The notes beneath the pieces were generated by a model. That model worked only from the letters and a program-made list of their open reading frames with translations, searched no databases and was not told where the DNA came from. From the NCBI RefSeq assembly GCF_000711965.1, contig NZ_JONS01000036.1:1-33704 (forward strand): a DNA stretch of 33,704 nt, written 5' to 3'. This DNA comes from Actinomyces israelii DSM 43320 (GTDB taxonomy: Bacteria; Actinomycetota; Actinomycetes; Actinomycetales; Actinomycetaceae). Shown here in pieces: positions 20,841 to 29,400 of the stretch. A program made the position numbers and the translations under genes. Numbering within the stretch: position 1 is the first letter of the stretch; every line of letters begins with the position of its first letter.

Positions 20841-21863
20841 GTGACCACCTCCGGCAAGCGCGTGACCATCGCCGACGTCGCCCGCGCCGCCGGCGTCGCG
20901 CCCTCGACCGTCTCCCGGGTGCTCAACGACTCCCCCAAGAGTACGCAGGAGACCCGCGACCGGGTGATGCGCGCCGTCGAGGAGACCGGCTTCGTCGTCA
21001 GCCGCCGGGGCCGGGCGCTCGCCGTCGGGAGGTCCGAGGCCATCGCCCTGCTGTTCACCGACCCCCTCGAGGAGCTCTTCACCGACCCCACCTACGCGCG
21101 CCTGTGCCACGGGATCGTCTCGCGCCTCGCCGACGGCCCGAACCTGCCCATGATCCTGGAGGCGGCCACCGAGGCCGAGCGGGAGCGCGTCGTCGAGCAC
21201 GTCGGCAGGGGCGCCGTCGACGCCGTCATCGTCATCACCCCCTACGAGGGGGCCGGGCTCCTGGCCCGGCTCCGGGCGCTCGGCGTCCCCGTCGTCCTGT
21301 GCGGCCAGCTCGAGGGCGACCCGTACCGGGGCGTCTTCTCCAGTGTCTACTCCGACGACGTCGACGGGGCGGCCCTGGCGGCGCGGGCGCTCGTGGCCGC
21401 GGGCAGGAGCGACGTCGTGTGCGTCATGGGCCCCGCCGAGAACCCGGCGTCGGCGGATCGCATCCGCGGCTACCGGAGCGTGCTCGAGGGGTGCGCGGGG
21501 GCCGGCCGGATTGTCCGGACCGTCCATACCGGCTGGGATCAGCTCGGCGGGCACCGTGCCGTGCGCGGGCTCCTGGAGTCCGGCACCCGTTTCGACGCGG
21601 TCCTGGCCGGCTCGGACCGCATCGCCGTCGGCGCCATTGAGGCCCTGCGCGAGGCCGGCAGGGACGTGCCGGGCGACGTCTCGGTCGTCGGCTTCGACGA
21701 CCACGCCCTGGCCTCCCGGTACACCCCGGGCCTCACGACCGTTCACCAGCCGCTGTGCGAGGAGGGCGCGCGCGCGGCCGAGCTCGCGCTGGCCATGATC
21801 GACGGCGCGCCCCCCGAGACGGTCGTCATGGACATGCGCCTGGTCGAGCGCGCCTCGGTCTGA
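20841..21863 (+). CDS. LacI-family transcriptional regulator of the ebg locus
   Basis: A sugar-responsive repressor of 340 residues. The N-terminal HTH is RVTIADVARAAGVAPSTVSR (about 7-26), followed by the hinge-helix region VVSRRGRALAVGRS. The effector-binding domain has a periplasmic-binding-protein fold with typical patterns: AVDAVIVITPYEG, DDVDGAALAARALVAAGRSDV, DAVLAGSDRIAVGAIEAL and DVSVVGFDDHALASRYTPGLTTV. It is divergent from ebgA, with two operators in the shared 144-bp gap, so repression of ebgACpermease and autoregulation are likely. The GTG at 20841 follows CAGGAT by six bases, matching the leaderless pattern with one change. Confidence 0.93.
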   Translation: MTTSGKRVTIADVARAAGVAPSTVSRVLNDSPKSTQETRDRVMRAVEETGFVVSRRGRALAVGRSEAIALLFTDPLEELFTDPTYARLCHGIVSRLADGPNLPMILEAATEAERERVVEHVGRGAVDAVIVITPYEGAGLLARLRALGVPVVLCGQLEGDPYRGVFSSVYSDDVDGAALAARALVAAGRSDVVCVMGPAENPASADRIRGYRSVLEGCAGAGRIVRTVHTGWDQLGGHRAVRGLLESGTRFDAVLAGSDRIAVGAIEALREAGRDVPGDVSVVGFDDHALASRYTPGLTTVHQPLCEEGARAAELALAMIDGAPPETVVMDMRLVERASV

Positions 21864-21869
21864 GGCGGA

Positions 21870-21892
21870 GCGGCGGGGCGACCGCCCGCCGC
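21870..21892 (+). terminator. Hairpin terminator after lacI
   Basis: GCGGCGGG (21870-21877) pairs perfectly with CCCGCCGC (21885-21892) around a seven-base loop. It begins seven bases after the lacI stop. No T-run follows. Confidence 0.5.
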
Positions 21893-21924
21893 GTCCGGCC
21901 GGTGGCATCCGGCTGCGGACATGA

Positions 21925-22190
21925 CTCGGCCCGCGTCCTGGGTTGTCTCTCCCAGCCCGCGGGCCTTCGTCGTCGAGGGGCTCGACCCCGGGTTCCCATA
22001 TCCGGGGGAGCGCATCCTCCTTCGCCGGAGCGGCCGGCCCGGGCTCCCTAATACCCGTCCCGACCTCGACGGCGGCCCGGTCACCGGGTTCCCCAACCCT
22101 CGCGGCCCGCCCCGTCCAGCGGCAATGACCATGTAACCAGCGACTCCTGGAAAACCGCCCCGCTCCGCCTGTGAAACACCTAGGAAATCG
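21925..22190. repeat. 265-bp non-coding direct repeat, copy 1
   Basis: A diverged duplicate of 22467-22733. Shared blocks include GGTTGTCTCTCCC, CCGCGGGCCT-like sequence, CATCCTCCTTCGCCGGAGCG, ATGTAACC and CCTGTGAA. The first 40 bases fold into a two-part hairpin (21928-21935 with 21958-21965; 21938-21942 with 21951-21955) with the loop TTGTCTCT. A second hairpin, CTCC-TTCGCC-GGAG, is conserved. No confident gene is seen in this stretch. Confidence 0.65.
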
Positions 22191-22194
22191 CCCC

Positions 22195-22259
22195 CTTCGT
22201 CGAGATCGGTTCAGTTCCGCACCGAGATCGGTCGTATTCCGGCTCGAGATCGGTTCAGG
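22195..22259 (+). repeat. Dispersed CGAGATCGGT repeat, locus C (three units)
   Basis: CGAGATCGGT occurs at 22201, 22223 and 22245, an exact 22-bp period, the longest run in the window. The spacers are TCAGTTCCGCAC and CGTATTCCGGCT. It sits directly after repeat copy 1. Confidence 0.8.
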
Positions 22260-22466
22260 GAGACTCGAGGCGCCCGCCGCCGGGCCTCCATCGGCTCTCC
22301 GAGACCCTCGGGAGACCGACCTGGACCGACGCACGGCCCGAACCCCTCACGTGCGACCGCGGGCATCGGGCCGCTCCTCGGAACCAACCATCAGTCCCTG
22401 TTGTGACCTGTTGTGACACCGCCGCCCGAAGAGCTGTCGCAACAGGACCCAAGCAGGCCGAACAGG

Positions 22467-22733
22467 ACCGGGCCCGCGGTGCCGGGTTGTCTCTCCCGGC
22501 CCGCGGGCCTGCGGCATCGAGGGGCTCGCCCAGGTTCCCTGCTGTCCGGGAGAGCACATCCTCCTTCGCCGGAGCGAGTTGTCGGGGCTCCCTGCGACCC
22601 CGACGCATCTCGGCCGGGCCAGTCGCTAGGGAGTCGTCCCTATGCGGCCCGTACCGTCCGACGGCAGTATCTATGTAACCCTCCCGACCTGAATGCACGC
22701 CCCCACATAACCTGTGAACGTTCTATGAATGCT
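22467..22733. repeat. 265-bp non-coding direct repeat, copy 2
   Basis: It aligns with 21925-22190 with little net length change (both copies have 214 bases up to the shared ATGTAACC). The same hairpin forms (22471-22479 with 22501-22509; 22482-22486 with 22495-22499). In the upper helix the T-A pair of copy 1 is replaced by a C-G pair. It ends about 30 bp before the small ORF at 22764. A 10-bp tandem duplication, CTGTTGTGAC, lies upstream at 22398-22417. Confidence 0.65.
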
Positions 22734-22751
22734 GTGCCTTCGTGGCTCCCG

Positions 22752-22763
22752 TAGCCTGGGCTT
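22752..22763 (+). promoter_or_regulatory. Leaderless -10 box of the small ORF
   Basis: TAGCCT (22752-22757) followed by six bases and ATG 22764 matches the pattern seen at other genes of the window. Confidence 0.45.
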
Positions 22764-22952
22764 ATGAACGACGCGCGGGCAGGGCGGCCTCCGCCGCCGG
22801 AGTCTCCCACGGCATTGACGTCGGCTCCTCCTGCCGCTGATGCCGACGTCGTCTCTATGCGCGTCGAGCTCGCGCGCGGCTACGGGCGGGTCACCGTCGA
22901 CGAGTGCCACTACGCTGCCCCTCAGGCGCCCGCGTACTGCGAGGAGCGGTGA
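22764..22952 (+). CDS. Small ORF of unknown function
   Basis: A 62-residue frame: a Pro/Ala-rich N-terminus (RPPPPESP, then APPAADADVV), then MRVELARGYGRVTVDECHYA, ending YCEER. I do not recognise it. Support comes from a -10 box at the leaderless distance and good third-position GC. Its last 31 bases overlap the 3' end of the opposite-strand gene, which lowers confidence. It directly follows repeat copy 2. Confidence 0.35.
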   Translation: MNDARAGRPPPPESPTALTSAPPAADADVVSMRVELARGYGRVTVDECHYAAPQAPAYCEER

Positions 22953-24181
22953 CTGCGGCGCGACCTCCTGGTGGGCGCGGGCGCGGCTGCGCCGGCGGGC
23001 GCGCCCGCCGGCATGGGCCACGACTGCCAGGCGCCGCGCTCGACGTGCACGGCCGCCCAGGTGCGCAGGTACGGGTTCAGTCCCCACGCCTCCAGGAACC
23101 GCCAGGGCCCGCCGTCGCGGTGCCGGGTCTTGACCGAGACGCTGAACCTGACGTGCTGGAGCTCGTCGAGGCGTATCGGGCCCTCCATGGAGTCCAGCTC
23201 GGCCAGCCCGGGCTGGCGCGCCGGCCGCTGGCGCCCCGGAACGGTCTCCAGGTCCCGGACGTAGGCGTAGGCGTAGGCCACGTGGCGCACCTCCACGTGC
23301 CTGCCCCGCCAGATGGCCCGCACGCGCGCCACCGAGAACGTCCCGTCGAGCTGTGAGGTCGCGATCGGCCTGGTCATCCACCACTTGGAGTAGTTCCGGT
23401 CGACGCCGAACCCCTGCGGGCGCGGGTAGTAGGGGTCGGCCTTCAGCAGCGTCACCGGCTCGGGGTACACGTGGTCGCGGTCGTGGAACTCGGCCGCCTT
23501 GAACGGCACACCGCCGAGCACCGCGAACATCTGCCCCGAGGCCGGGACCGGCCCCACGTACGACGGCGTCCATCCCGCCAGCGGCGCCTCGGGCGCGGAG
23601 CCGGAGCCGTCCAGTCCGCTGAAGCCCCGCGGCAGCACCACCCGCCAGTCCATGAAGCGGTCGGGGACCGACGCCGTCAGCTCGCCGTTCGTCGCCGTCA
23701 GGGCCCGGGTCTGCTCCACGACCACCCGCGTCAGCCTCGACAGGTCAACCCAGTCGCCGAGCGCATCGCGCTCGTCAGCGCTCACCCGCGCCGTGTCCCC
23801 CCACACGTCCAGCAGCCGCACCGGCGTGCGGTCGAGCATCGCCGTCGCCGCGGCCCGGAAGCCGTCGATGGCGGTCTCCGACGGGAGCTGCCGCCCCCAG
23901 GCGCCGCGGTCGCTCCAGGCCGAGAAGTCCCTGGGGCAGTCGATGCTCTGCGGGACCAGCAGCGACCACCCCCCGTCGGGGGGAAGCACGTACTGGTCGA
24001 ACTCGCTGCCCCAGGACTGCCCGGACGACATCCACATCGCCGACGACGTGTCCCACCGCGTCACCGCCCCCTCCGGGAGCAGCGGCCTCTCCGAGCCGTC
24101 GTCGGCGATCAGGCAGGCCGAGCGCGCGTAGTCGCCCACCCGGACAGGACCCGACAGTGGCGGCACCACGGCGCCGCTCAC
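22922..24181 (-). CDS. Hypothetical protein
   Basis: About 419 residues from GTG 24181, starting VSGAVVPPLSGPVRVGDYAR. The frame stays open further upstream (GTG 24220 and beyond), so the start is uncertain. Visible stretches are SSAMWMSSGQSWGSEFDQYV, PDGGWSLLVPQSIDCPRDFS, SKWWMTRPIATSQLDGTFSV and HVEVRHVAYAYAYVRDLE, the last with an AY repeat. The C-terminus is an Ala/Pro/Arg-rich tail. There is no signal peptide, membrane segment or catalytic motif that I recognise. Coding bias is strong. The next gene upstream on the strand (24413-25141) is also unknown, 231 bp away. Confidence 0.7.
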   Translation of the reverse strand: MSGAVVPPLSGPVRVGDYARSACLIADDGSERPLLPEGAVTRWDTSSAMWMSSGQSWGSEFDQYVLPPDGGWSLLVPQSIDCPRDFSAWSDRGAWGRQLPSETAIDGFRAAATAMLDRTPVRLLDVWGDTARVSADERDALGDWVDLSRLTRVVVEQTRALTATNGELTASVPDRFMDWRVVLPRGFSGLDGSGSAPEAPLAGWTPSYVGPVPASGQMFAVLGGVPFKAAEFHDRDHVYPEPVTLLKADPYYPRPQGFGVDRNYSKWWMTRPIATSQLDGTFSVARVRAIWRGRHVEVRHVAYAYAYVRDLETVPGRQRPARQPGLAELDSMEGPIRLDELQHVRFSVSVKTRHRDGGPWRFLEAWGLNPYLRTWAAVHVERGAWQSWPMPAGAPAGAAAPAPTRRSRRSHRSSQYAGA

Positions 24182-24412
24182 GGCCTCACCGGACCGGCGT
24201 ACCTGTGAGAGTCCTTCCACCTGTTCATCATCCTCACGTGCTCGTGTCTGTCGCGCTCGCCGCGCGGGGCGCTGGAGCGGCTCACTGTGCTGCCGAGTAG
24301 CTGTCCGGCTATTGTCGATGCTCTGCGGCGCCCGGGCGCGCGCTGCGTCGGCGGGGAGCTCGGCGCGGTCGTCCCGGCCCCGGTCCGGCACGAGCCGCCG
24401 CGCCGCGCCGGC

Positions 24413-25141
24413 TCATGCCGCGTCCGTTCCCTGACGACGGCTGGCGAGCTCCGCCCCCAGGCTCTGGGCCGGGCCGCCGAGTAGGCCGTCCTGGCTGCAG
24501 GCGTCGATGGTGGAGCGGATGGTCTCGATGGTGGAGATGAACCGGCTGTTCCAGGCCTTCCGGTAGGCCCGCGCCGGTGCGCGGTCGGTGTTCGTCGCGT
24601 CGGCCTCGTCGTCGGTCCTGTCGTCCTCCTGGGACCTGTGCCGCAGGCTGCCGACGCCCGGGTCCAGGTCGACGGCGGCCCGAACCCGCTCCCAGGCGCC
24701 GTCCGGGGCCGTGCGCTCGCTCGCCGCCGCGTCCCGGTAGGCGTCCAGCGCCTCGACGAGCGTGCCGGCGATCGGGTCGGCGCTCAGCCGACACAGCCAC
24801 TGGTCGGCCGCGGCGCCCGAGCGCTCGGGATGGAGCCCCAGAATGTCGAAGAGCCTGGCGTGCAGGTCCGCCAGGCCGAGGTCGCGGGACGCCGCTGGGG
24901 CCGGGCGCTCCGGCATGCGCTCGAGCTCGAGGCGGTGCAGGTCGAGGGCGAGGGCGTAGAGCCGGCCGAGCCCGGTGGCCAGGCTCGCCAGCACCTGATC
25001 GCGGTTGGTCGTCGACAGGCGCCCGTCGCGGATGGTCCTCAGCCCGTCGTCGATGAGGTCGCTGGACGAGGACGCCTTGAACTGCAGCTCAAGATGCTGC
25101 TGAGGCGTCAGGTCCGTCGCTACCGCATCGTGTGATACCAC
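24413..25141 (-). CDS. Hypothetical helical protein
   Basis: A 242-residue protein from GTG 25141, beginning VVSHDAVATDLTPQQHLELQ. The start is fixed by TATGAT (25153-25148) lying six bases upstream, a near-ideal -10 box. The sequence appears almost wholly helical (LASLATGLGRLYALALDLHR; ADLHARLFDILGLHPERSG; NSRFISTIETIRSTIDACSQ), with an acidic low-complexity stretch (EDDRTDDEADATNTD) before the last helices. No family is recognised. It precedes another unknown gene on the same strand. Confidence 0.72.
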   Translation of the reverse strand: MVSHDAVATDLTPQQHLELQFKASSSSDLIDDGLRTIRDGRLSTTNRDQVLASLATGLGRLYALALDLHRLELERMPERPAPAASRDLGLADLHARLFDILGLHPERSGAAADQWLCRLSADPIAGTLVEALDAYRDAAASERTAPDGAWERVRAAVDLDPGVGSLRHRSQEDDRTDDEADATNTDRAPARAYRKAWNSRFISTIETIRSTIDACSQDGLLGGPAQSLGAELASRRQGTDAA

Positions 25142-25255
25142 AACGTGATCATAAGTGGTACGAGCATCCCCCGCTGGCGACTCGCGGTGCCTCCCGGGTG
25201 TTGCGGACCGCACCCCGGGCGCACCCCGGGCGGCGGCGCCCGGCAGGCGCCTCGG

Positions 25256-25293
25256 ACCGGTCTCGAGCCGGAAGTGAACCGATCTCGGCGAAG
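25256..25293 (-). repeat. Dispersed CGAGATCGGT repeat, locus D
   Basis: On the - strand the units are at 25287-25278 (CGAGATCGGT) and 25265-25256 (CGAGACCGGT), 22 bp apart, with the typical spacer TCACTTCCGGCT and a leading CTTCGC. It is upstream of the leaderless gene at 25141. Confidence 0.75.
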
Positions 25294-25720
25294 AGACAAC
25301 GAGATGAGGAGTGAGAGGGGGCTGCCGGGCGCCGCCCTCATCGACGACGCCGATCGGCGGCCCGGGCGACAGGGAGGAACCCGGCGCCGTTGACGGGTTC
25401 CCGGAAGGGAAGAATCTCATGGCCGACGCCGCCTTTCTGTGATCAAGGTCACGAATCGGGAGGTGATCGGACATCCCGTCATCTTCGGCGACCGTTTCAC
25501 CGGTCGTCGCAGGACCGAGGTCCCCTCGTCGGGCCCCGTGGCCGCCCGGTCCGCTGCGGTTTGTCAGGACTACTGCCGGGCGTCCTCCGGCTGCGAACGC
25601 CCGTCCCGGCCGCGAGTGCCGCGCACTGCCGCCGATCCTCGCCCGCCCGCCGCCCGTCGCCCGCTCTGCCGGACGGCACGCGTGCGCCGACCGGAACAGC
25701 CACAGTTGCCGTCGTGTGGC

Positions 25721-25732
25721 TACCCTGGCCCT
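25721..25732 (+). promoter_or_regulatory. Leaderless -10 box of the glycosyltransferase gene
   Basis: TACCCT (25721-25726), six bases, then GTG 25733. This selects the GTG over longer in-frame starts. Confidence 0.55.
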
Positions 25733-26563
25733 GTGAGTCCGACGCCATCGCATGAGCCACAGCCCGACCGGTGCGCTGAGCAGCGGGTGGCCGTCATCAT
25801 CCCCGCCAGGGACGAGGCGGAGCGCATCGCGGCCACGGTGCGCGCCTGCCGGTCCATTCCCCGCGTCGATCTCGTCGTCGTCGTCGATGACGGCTCTGCC
25901 GACGGCACCCAGGACCACGCCCGCGCCGCCGGAGCGGTGACCGTTCGCCACTCCGTGGGCCGCGGCAAGGCCTCAGCCCTGGAGACCGGCGCCAGCGTGG
26001 TGGGGATGCGCGACTATGAGGACGGTCCTGCGCGGCTGCTGCTCTTCGTGGACGCCGACGTGGGGGACACCGCCGCCGCCTGCGCCGAGCTCGTCCCCCC
26101 GATCGTCGACGGCGTCGCCGACATGTCGATCGCCGTCCCGCCCAAGCAGGCGGGGGCCGGGGGGCGCGGCCGCGTCGTGCGGCTCGCGCGCTCCGCCATC
26201 GCGGTCGCCACCGGCTGGTCGCCCGTCGCGCCCCTGTCGGGGCAGCGCTGCCTGACGCGGCGGGCCTACGAGGCGGCGGAGCCGCTGGCCGAGGGGTGGG
26301 GCGTCGAGGTGGGCCTGACCATCGACGTGCTCGTGGCCGGGATGACCGTCATCGAGGTCCCCTGCAGCATCACCCACCGCGTCACCGGCAACGACAGCGC
26401 CGGCCGTCTGCACCGCGCCTCCCAGTACAAGGACGTCCTGCGGGCGGTCGCCGGCCGCCGGCTGCGCCGCCGTCGGGTGCCCGCCAAGGCCATGAGCCGG
26501 GAGTCCGTGCGCGAGCAGTCGCCCTTCCTCGCCTATCAGGCCTGGGACGGCCCGGCGTCCTGA
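25733..26563 (+). CDS. Family 2 glycosyltransferase
   Basis: It transfers a sugar from a nucleotide- or lipid-linked donor, probably at the inner face of the membrane. It has 276 residues. The GT-A core is clear: RVAVIIPARDEAERI (about 18-32), VVVVDDGSADGTQ, the metal-binding DxD in LLLFVDADVGD, and LSGQRCLTRRAYEAAEPLAE with GWGVEVGLTIDVL in the acceptor half, as in glucosyl-3-phosphoglycerate or dolichol-phosphate-mannose synthase-like enzymes. It has no membrane anchor. Its last 28 bases overlap the 3' end of the convergent membrane-protein gene. The specific product cannot be assigned. Confidence 0.85.
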   Translation: MSPTPSHEPQPDRCAEQRVAVIIPARDEAERIAATVRACRSIPRVDLVVVVDDGSADGTQDHARAAGAVTVRHSVGRGKASALETGASVVGMRDYEDGPARLLLFVDADVGDTAAACAELVPPIVDGVADMSIAVPPKQAGAGGRGRVVRLARSAIAVATGWSPVAPLSGQRCLTRRAYEAAEPLAEGWGVEVGLTIDVLVAGMTVIEVPCSITHRVTGNDSAGRLHRASQYKDVLRAVAGRRLRRRRVPAKAMSRESVREQSPFLAYQAWDGPAS

Positions 26564-29337
26564 TCGTTCGGCGGGGGCGACGACGGCGAGGGCCCAGCCG
26601 GTGCGGGCAGCACGGCTGGCGCGAGCGGCCCAGCCGGTGCCGCAGACGCGGCGGCGAGCCGGGCGGCGAGGACCGCGGTGAGCGCCGGTGCGGCGGCAGC
26701 GGCCGAGAAGCACAGCATGGTCAGCCCCGAGTCGTTGACGAGCACCTCGACGACGACCAGCACCGCCAGCGCCCGCCCCAGCGGGCCCAGCCATCCCGGC
26801 AGCGCCCCCGGGCGCGCGAGCCACGCGTAGGGCCCCCGACCCCGCCGGGCCTCGTGCACCGCGCGCCTCGCGGCCCGCGCGACGAGCGCCGCCGCGCCCG
26901 CCCCGACGACGAGCCCCGCCAGGGCGAGCCTGCTGGTGACGAAGGGGGCGACGAGGGCCGTCGCCTTGCGCGTGAGGGTCGGTCCCGCGGTGCCGGTGAG
27001 CAGCTGGCCGAAGAACCGCCCCAGGTGCGTGCTCGAGCCGCCGATGAGGAAGTCGCCCAGCCCGAGCAGGAGCACGACGCCCACGGCGCCCGCCCCGACG
27101 CCGGCCCACCGCCACCACCCCAGGCGCACGCCGGCCAGCCCGGCCCCCAGCGCCACCAGGGCCGGCACCAGGGACAGGGCCCCGCCGACGTCGGCGCCCG
27201 TGCTCGGCGCCGCGTCCACAGCCAGGGCCGCGGCCCCGAATCCGGCCACGAGCGCCACCGTGAGGGCCCGCTGCCGCTCGCGCGACCCGGACCGCGTCGC
27301 CACCAGCGGGCCTGCCCACGCGGCGATCGCCACCAGGAGCGAGGCCGCGGCCAGCGCGAAGGCCGTGTTGGACACGCCGTAGAACCGCCCGGCCACGACG
27401 GCGTTCATCCCCAGCGGCCCGTTGAAGGCGAGGGGCGCCCCCTGCGCGGCGTCGATGAGGATCATGCCGGCCGGGAGCACCACCAGCATCTGTACCGAGA
27501 CCAGCGCCCCGCGGCCCCTCGGCGTCACGGAGCCGGGATCCGCGCCCGCGAGCCCGAGCTCCGCGAGCAGGCGCTGCGCCGCCTGTGGGCGCAGACGCTC
27601 CGTGAGCGCCAGCGCCGCCCGGGCCAGCGCCGCCGTGACGACCACGAATCCCGTCGCGAAGACGAGCCCGGTGCCGAGCGTCACCGGCGTCGCAGCGCCT
27701 CCGGCCCGCCACCAGGGCACCCCGTTGGCGAGCCAGAGGCCCGCCGGCAGCATGGCCACCAGGCAGGCCGCCCAGGCCAGGGCGCGCAGGCGGGTCGGCG
27801 AGGGCCCGGTGCGGGGCGCCTCGGCGAGAGCCGGCTCCGCAATCGGCGGGGCGACCTGGGCGTCCGGCGGGGCGGCGCCCGTGGCCGGCCCTGCAGACGG
27901 CTCGGCCTCCGGCGGGGCGGCCTCGTTGACAGGCGGGGCTGCCTCTGTGCCTGCCTCCGTGGCCGGCCGGGCGTCCGGCGCGGCCGGCGCGGCTGGCCCG
28001 GTGCCCGGCCGGGGACGCTCGCCGCCCACAGCGTCCTGCGGCCCATCGCTCACCGCGTCCCGCGGGGAGCGCAGCACCCGGGCCGCCGCTAGCCCCAGCG
28101 CCAGGGCGGCGCCGATGAGCGCCAGGCCCGTCGGCACGGTGGCGCGCCGGGAGGCGCGGGCGTGGAGGGCGTCGTCGGCCAGCGCCCGTGCGCGCGAGGT
28201 CCCGTTCACCGGGTTGCCGTTGCCGAGCACGCTGCGGGCTCCGCCGAGGGAGTCCCGGTACTCGTGCGCCATGTCCAGCGGCTGCGACCAGAACGAGCCC
28301 GGCGTCTGGCCGGTGACGGCCAGGGCGAGCGGCGGGGCCAGGTCGGTGAGCTGGATGAGGCCCCGCCGGTGCGTGGAGGCGCCTACCAGGAATAGGTTAT
28401 TTGTCCCCAGCGGGGAGATCGTCCCCGGGGGCAGGATCGCCAGCTGGGGGCCCGGGTCCGTGGCGTCGGCGACCGAGGCGACGACCACGCGCGTGCCGGC
28501 GGGGGCGTCTGCCAGCGGCTCCAGGGCGTCGGCCAGCGCGAGGATCCTCTCGGCGTCGGAGCTCGCCAGGTCGGCGGTGTCCGCCGTGCCGGCCGCCTGC
28601 GGGACGGTGTCCGCAATGATCAGGTCGGGCGGGTCCTCCCGGGCCAGGAGCTCGCTCGGGGAGCCGCCGACCGCCGGGCCCGCGCCGTCGTCGGTCAGCG
28701 CCAGGGCCCCTCCGCGTCCGACCGCCGCCGTCGTCGCCCCCGCGCGGGCCAGGAACCCGGCGAGGGCGCCGGCCCGCGCGGTCGCCTCGCCCGTGCTCCC
28801 CGTGACTCCCGCCGCCTCGGTCCAGTAGGCGGGCCAGCGGCAGCCGGCGGCACCGTCGCCCGAGCGCTCGGCGGCGCGCACGCGCGACCCCGCGCCGAGC
28901 GTCAGCCAGCCGTCGGCCGGGCAGGTGCGCTCCCCGACGGTGCGGGTGACGAGGTTGACCGGCTGCCCGCCGTCCGCATAGGCGAGCAGAACCTTGGCCG
29001 CCGCGGCCAAGGAGACGTCCGTGGAGTCGGCGGCGGTCAGGAGGTCCGCCCAGGTCAGGTCCACAGTGCCCAGGACGACGACGGGCGCGCGCCTGTGGCC
29101 CGGCTCGGCCAGCTGGGCGGGCGCCGCACCCCGAGCAGCCGGCGCCGCGCCCCGGCCCGCCGGGGCCGGGGAGGACGTCGTGACCGCGGCCCCGGCGGCG
29201 GACGGGAGCCGGGGGGCGGGCGAGGCCAGGGCCGTGCCCACCATGGTCGCGATCAGCCCGATGACCAGGGCCAGGACGAGGACGTAGACCACCGCGCGCA
29301 CGAAGCGCTGCTGCCGATTCCTCCGGGGCTTGCTCAT
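26536..29337 (-). CDS. Large polytopic membrane protein of unknown function
   Basis: A 933-residue protein. A basic start (MSKPRRNRQQRFVR) precedes a signal-anchor helix (about 14-38). A large Ala-rich extracytoplasmic domain follows (about 60-390), with APVVVLGTVDLTWADLL, PDLIIADTVPQ and FLVGASTHRRGLIQLTDLAP, reminiscent of the actinobacterial phosphatase-like membrane proteins. After one more helix (near 410) comes a Pro/Ala/Glu-rich linker (about 430-530). Some ten further membrane segments follow, with the notable loop FNGPLGMNAVVAGRFYGVSN. The ATG 29337 is six bases after TACCCT (29349-29344), so it is leaderless. It converges on the glycosyltransferase, and a joint cell-envelope role is only a guess. 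Confidence 0.8.
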   Translation of the reverse strand: MSKPRRNRQQRFVRAVVYVLVLALVIGLIATMVGTALASPAPRLPSAAGAAVTTSSPAPAGRGAAPAARGAAPAQLAEPGHRRAPVVVLGTVDLTWADLLTAADSTDVSLAAAAKVLLAYADGGQPVNLVTRTVGERTCPADGWLTLGAGSRVRAAERSGDGAAGCRWPAYWTEAAGVTGSTGEATARAGALAGFLARAGATTAAVGRGGALALTDDGAGPAVGGSPSELLAREDPPDLIIADTVPQAAGTADTADLASSDAERILALADALEPLADAPAGTRVVVASVADATDPGPQLAILPPGTISPLGTNNLFLVGASTHRRGLIQLTDLAPPLALAVTGQTPGSFWSQPLDMAHEYRDSLGGARSVLGNGNPVNGTSRARALADDALHARASRRATVPTGLALIGAALALGLAAARVLRSPRDAVSDGPQDAVGGERPRPGTGPAAPAAPDARPATEAGTEAAPPVNEAAPPEAEPSAGPATGAAPPDAQVAPPIAEPALAEAPRTGPSPTRLRALAWAACLVAMLPAGLWLANGVPWWRAGGAATPVTLGTGLVFATGFVVVTAALARAALALTERLRPQAAQRLLAELGLAGADPGSVTPRGRGALVSVQMLVVLPAGMILIDAAQGAPLAFNGPLGMNAVVAGRFYGVSNTAFALAAASLLVAIAAWAGPLVATRSGSRERQRALTVALVAGFGAAALAVDAAPSTGADVGGALSLVPALVALGAGLAGVRLGWWRWAGVGAGAVGVVLLLGLGDFLIGGSSTHLGRFFGQLLTGTAGPTLTRKATALVAPFVTSRLALAGLVVGAGAAALVARAARRAVHEARRGRGPYAWLARPGALPGWLGPLGRALAVLVVVEVLVNDSGLTMLCFSAAAAAPALTAVLAARLAAASAAPAGPLAPAVLPAPAGPSPSSPPPNDQDAGPSQA

Positions 29338-29400
29338 GGCGTCAGGGTACGTGCGCCCGCGGGCGGGGTGGAGCGGCTTCGCGCCACCCGTTGCGGCCCC

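Larger units (their letters stand above)
25142..25732. other. 591-bp intergenic region
   Basis: No gene is seen. It holds repeat locus D (25256-25293), the divergent promoters of the flanking genes, and one CRP/GlxR-like dyad, TGTGA-TCAAGG-TCACG (25438-25453), 280 bp before the glycosyltransferase start. Confidence 0.4.

Noticed and set aside
22195..22259. Minimal CRISPR array (three 10-base repeats at 22-bp spacing)
   Set aside because: Spacers are short and conserved between loci, and there are no cas genes; it is a dispersed repeat.
20700..22334. Long - strand open frame opposite lacI
   Set aside because: It is the antisense shadow of a clear LacI gene; open antisense frames are expected at this GC content.
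22440..22520. T-box leader on the - strand, suggested by GGCACCGCGGG
   Set aside because: The GGGTGG half of the T-box motif is absent, the other copy lacks the motif, and no aminoacyl-tRNA or amino acid gene follows.
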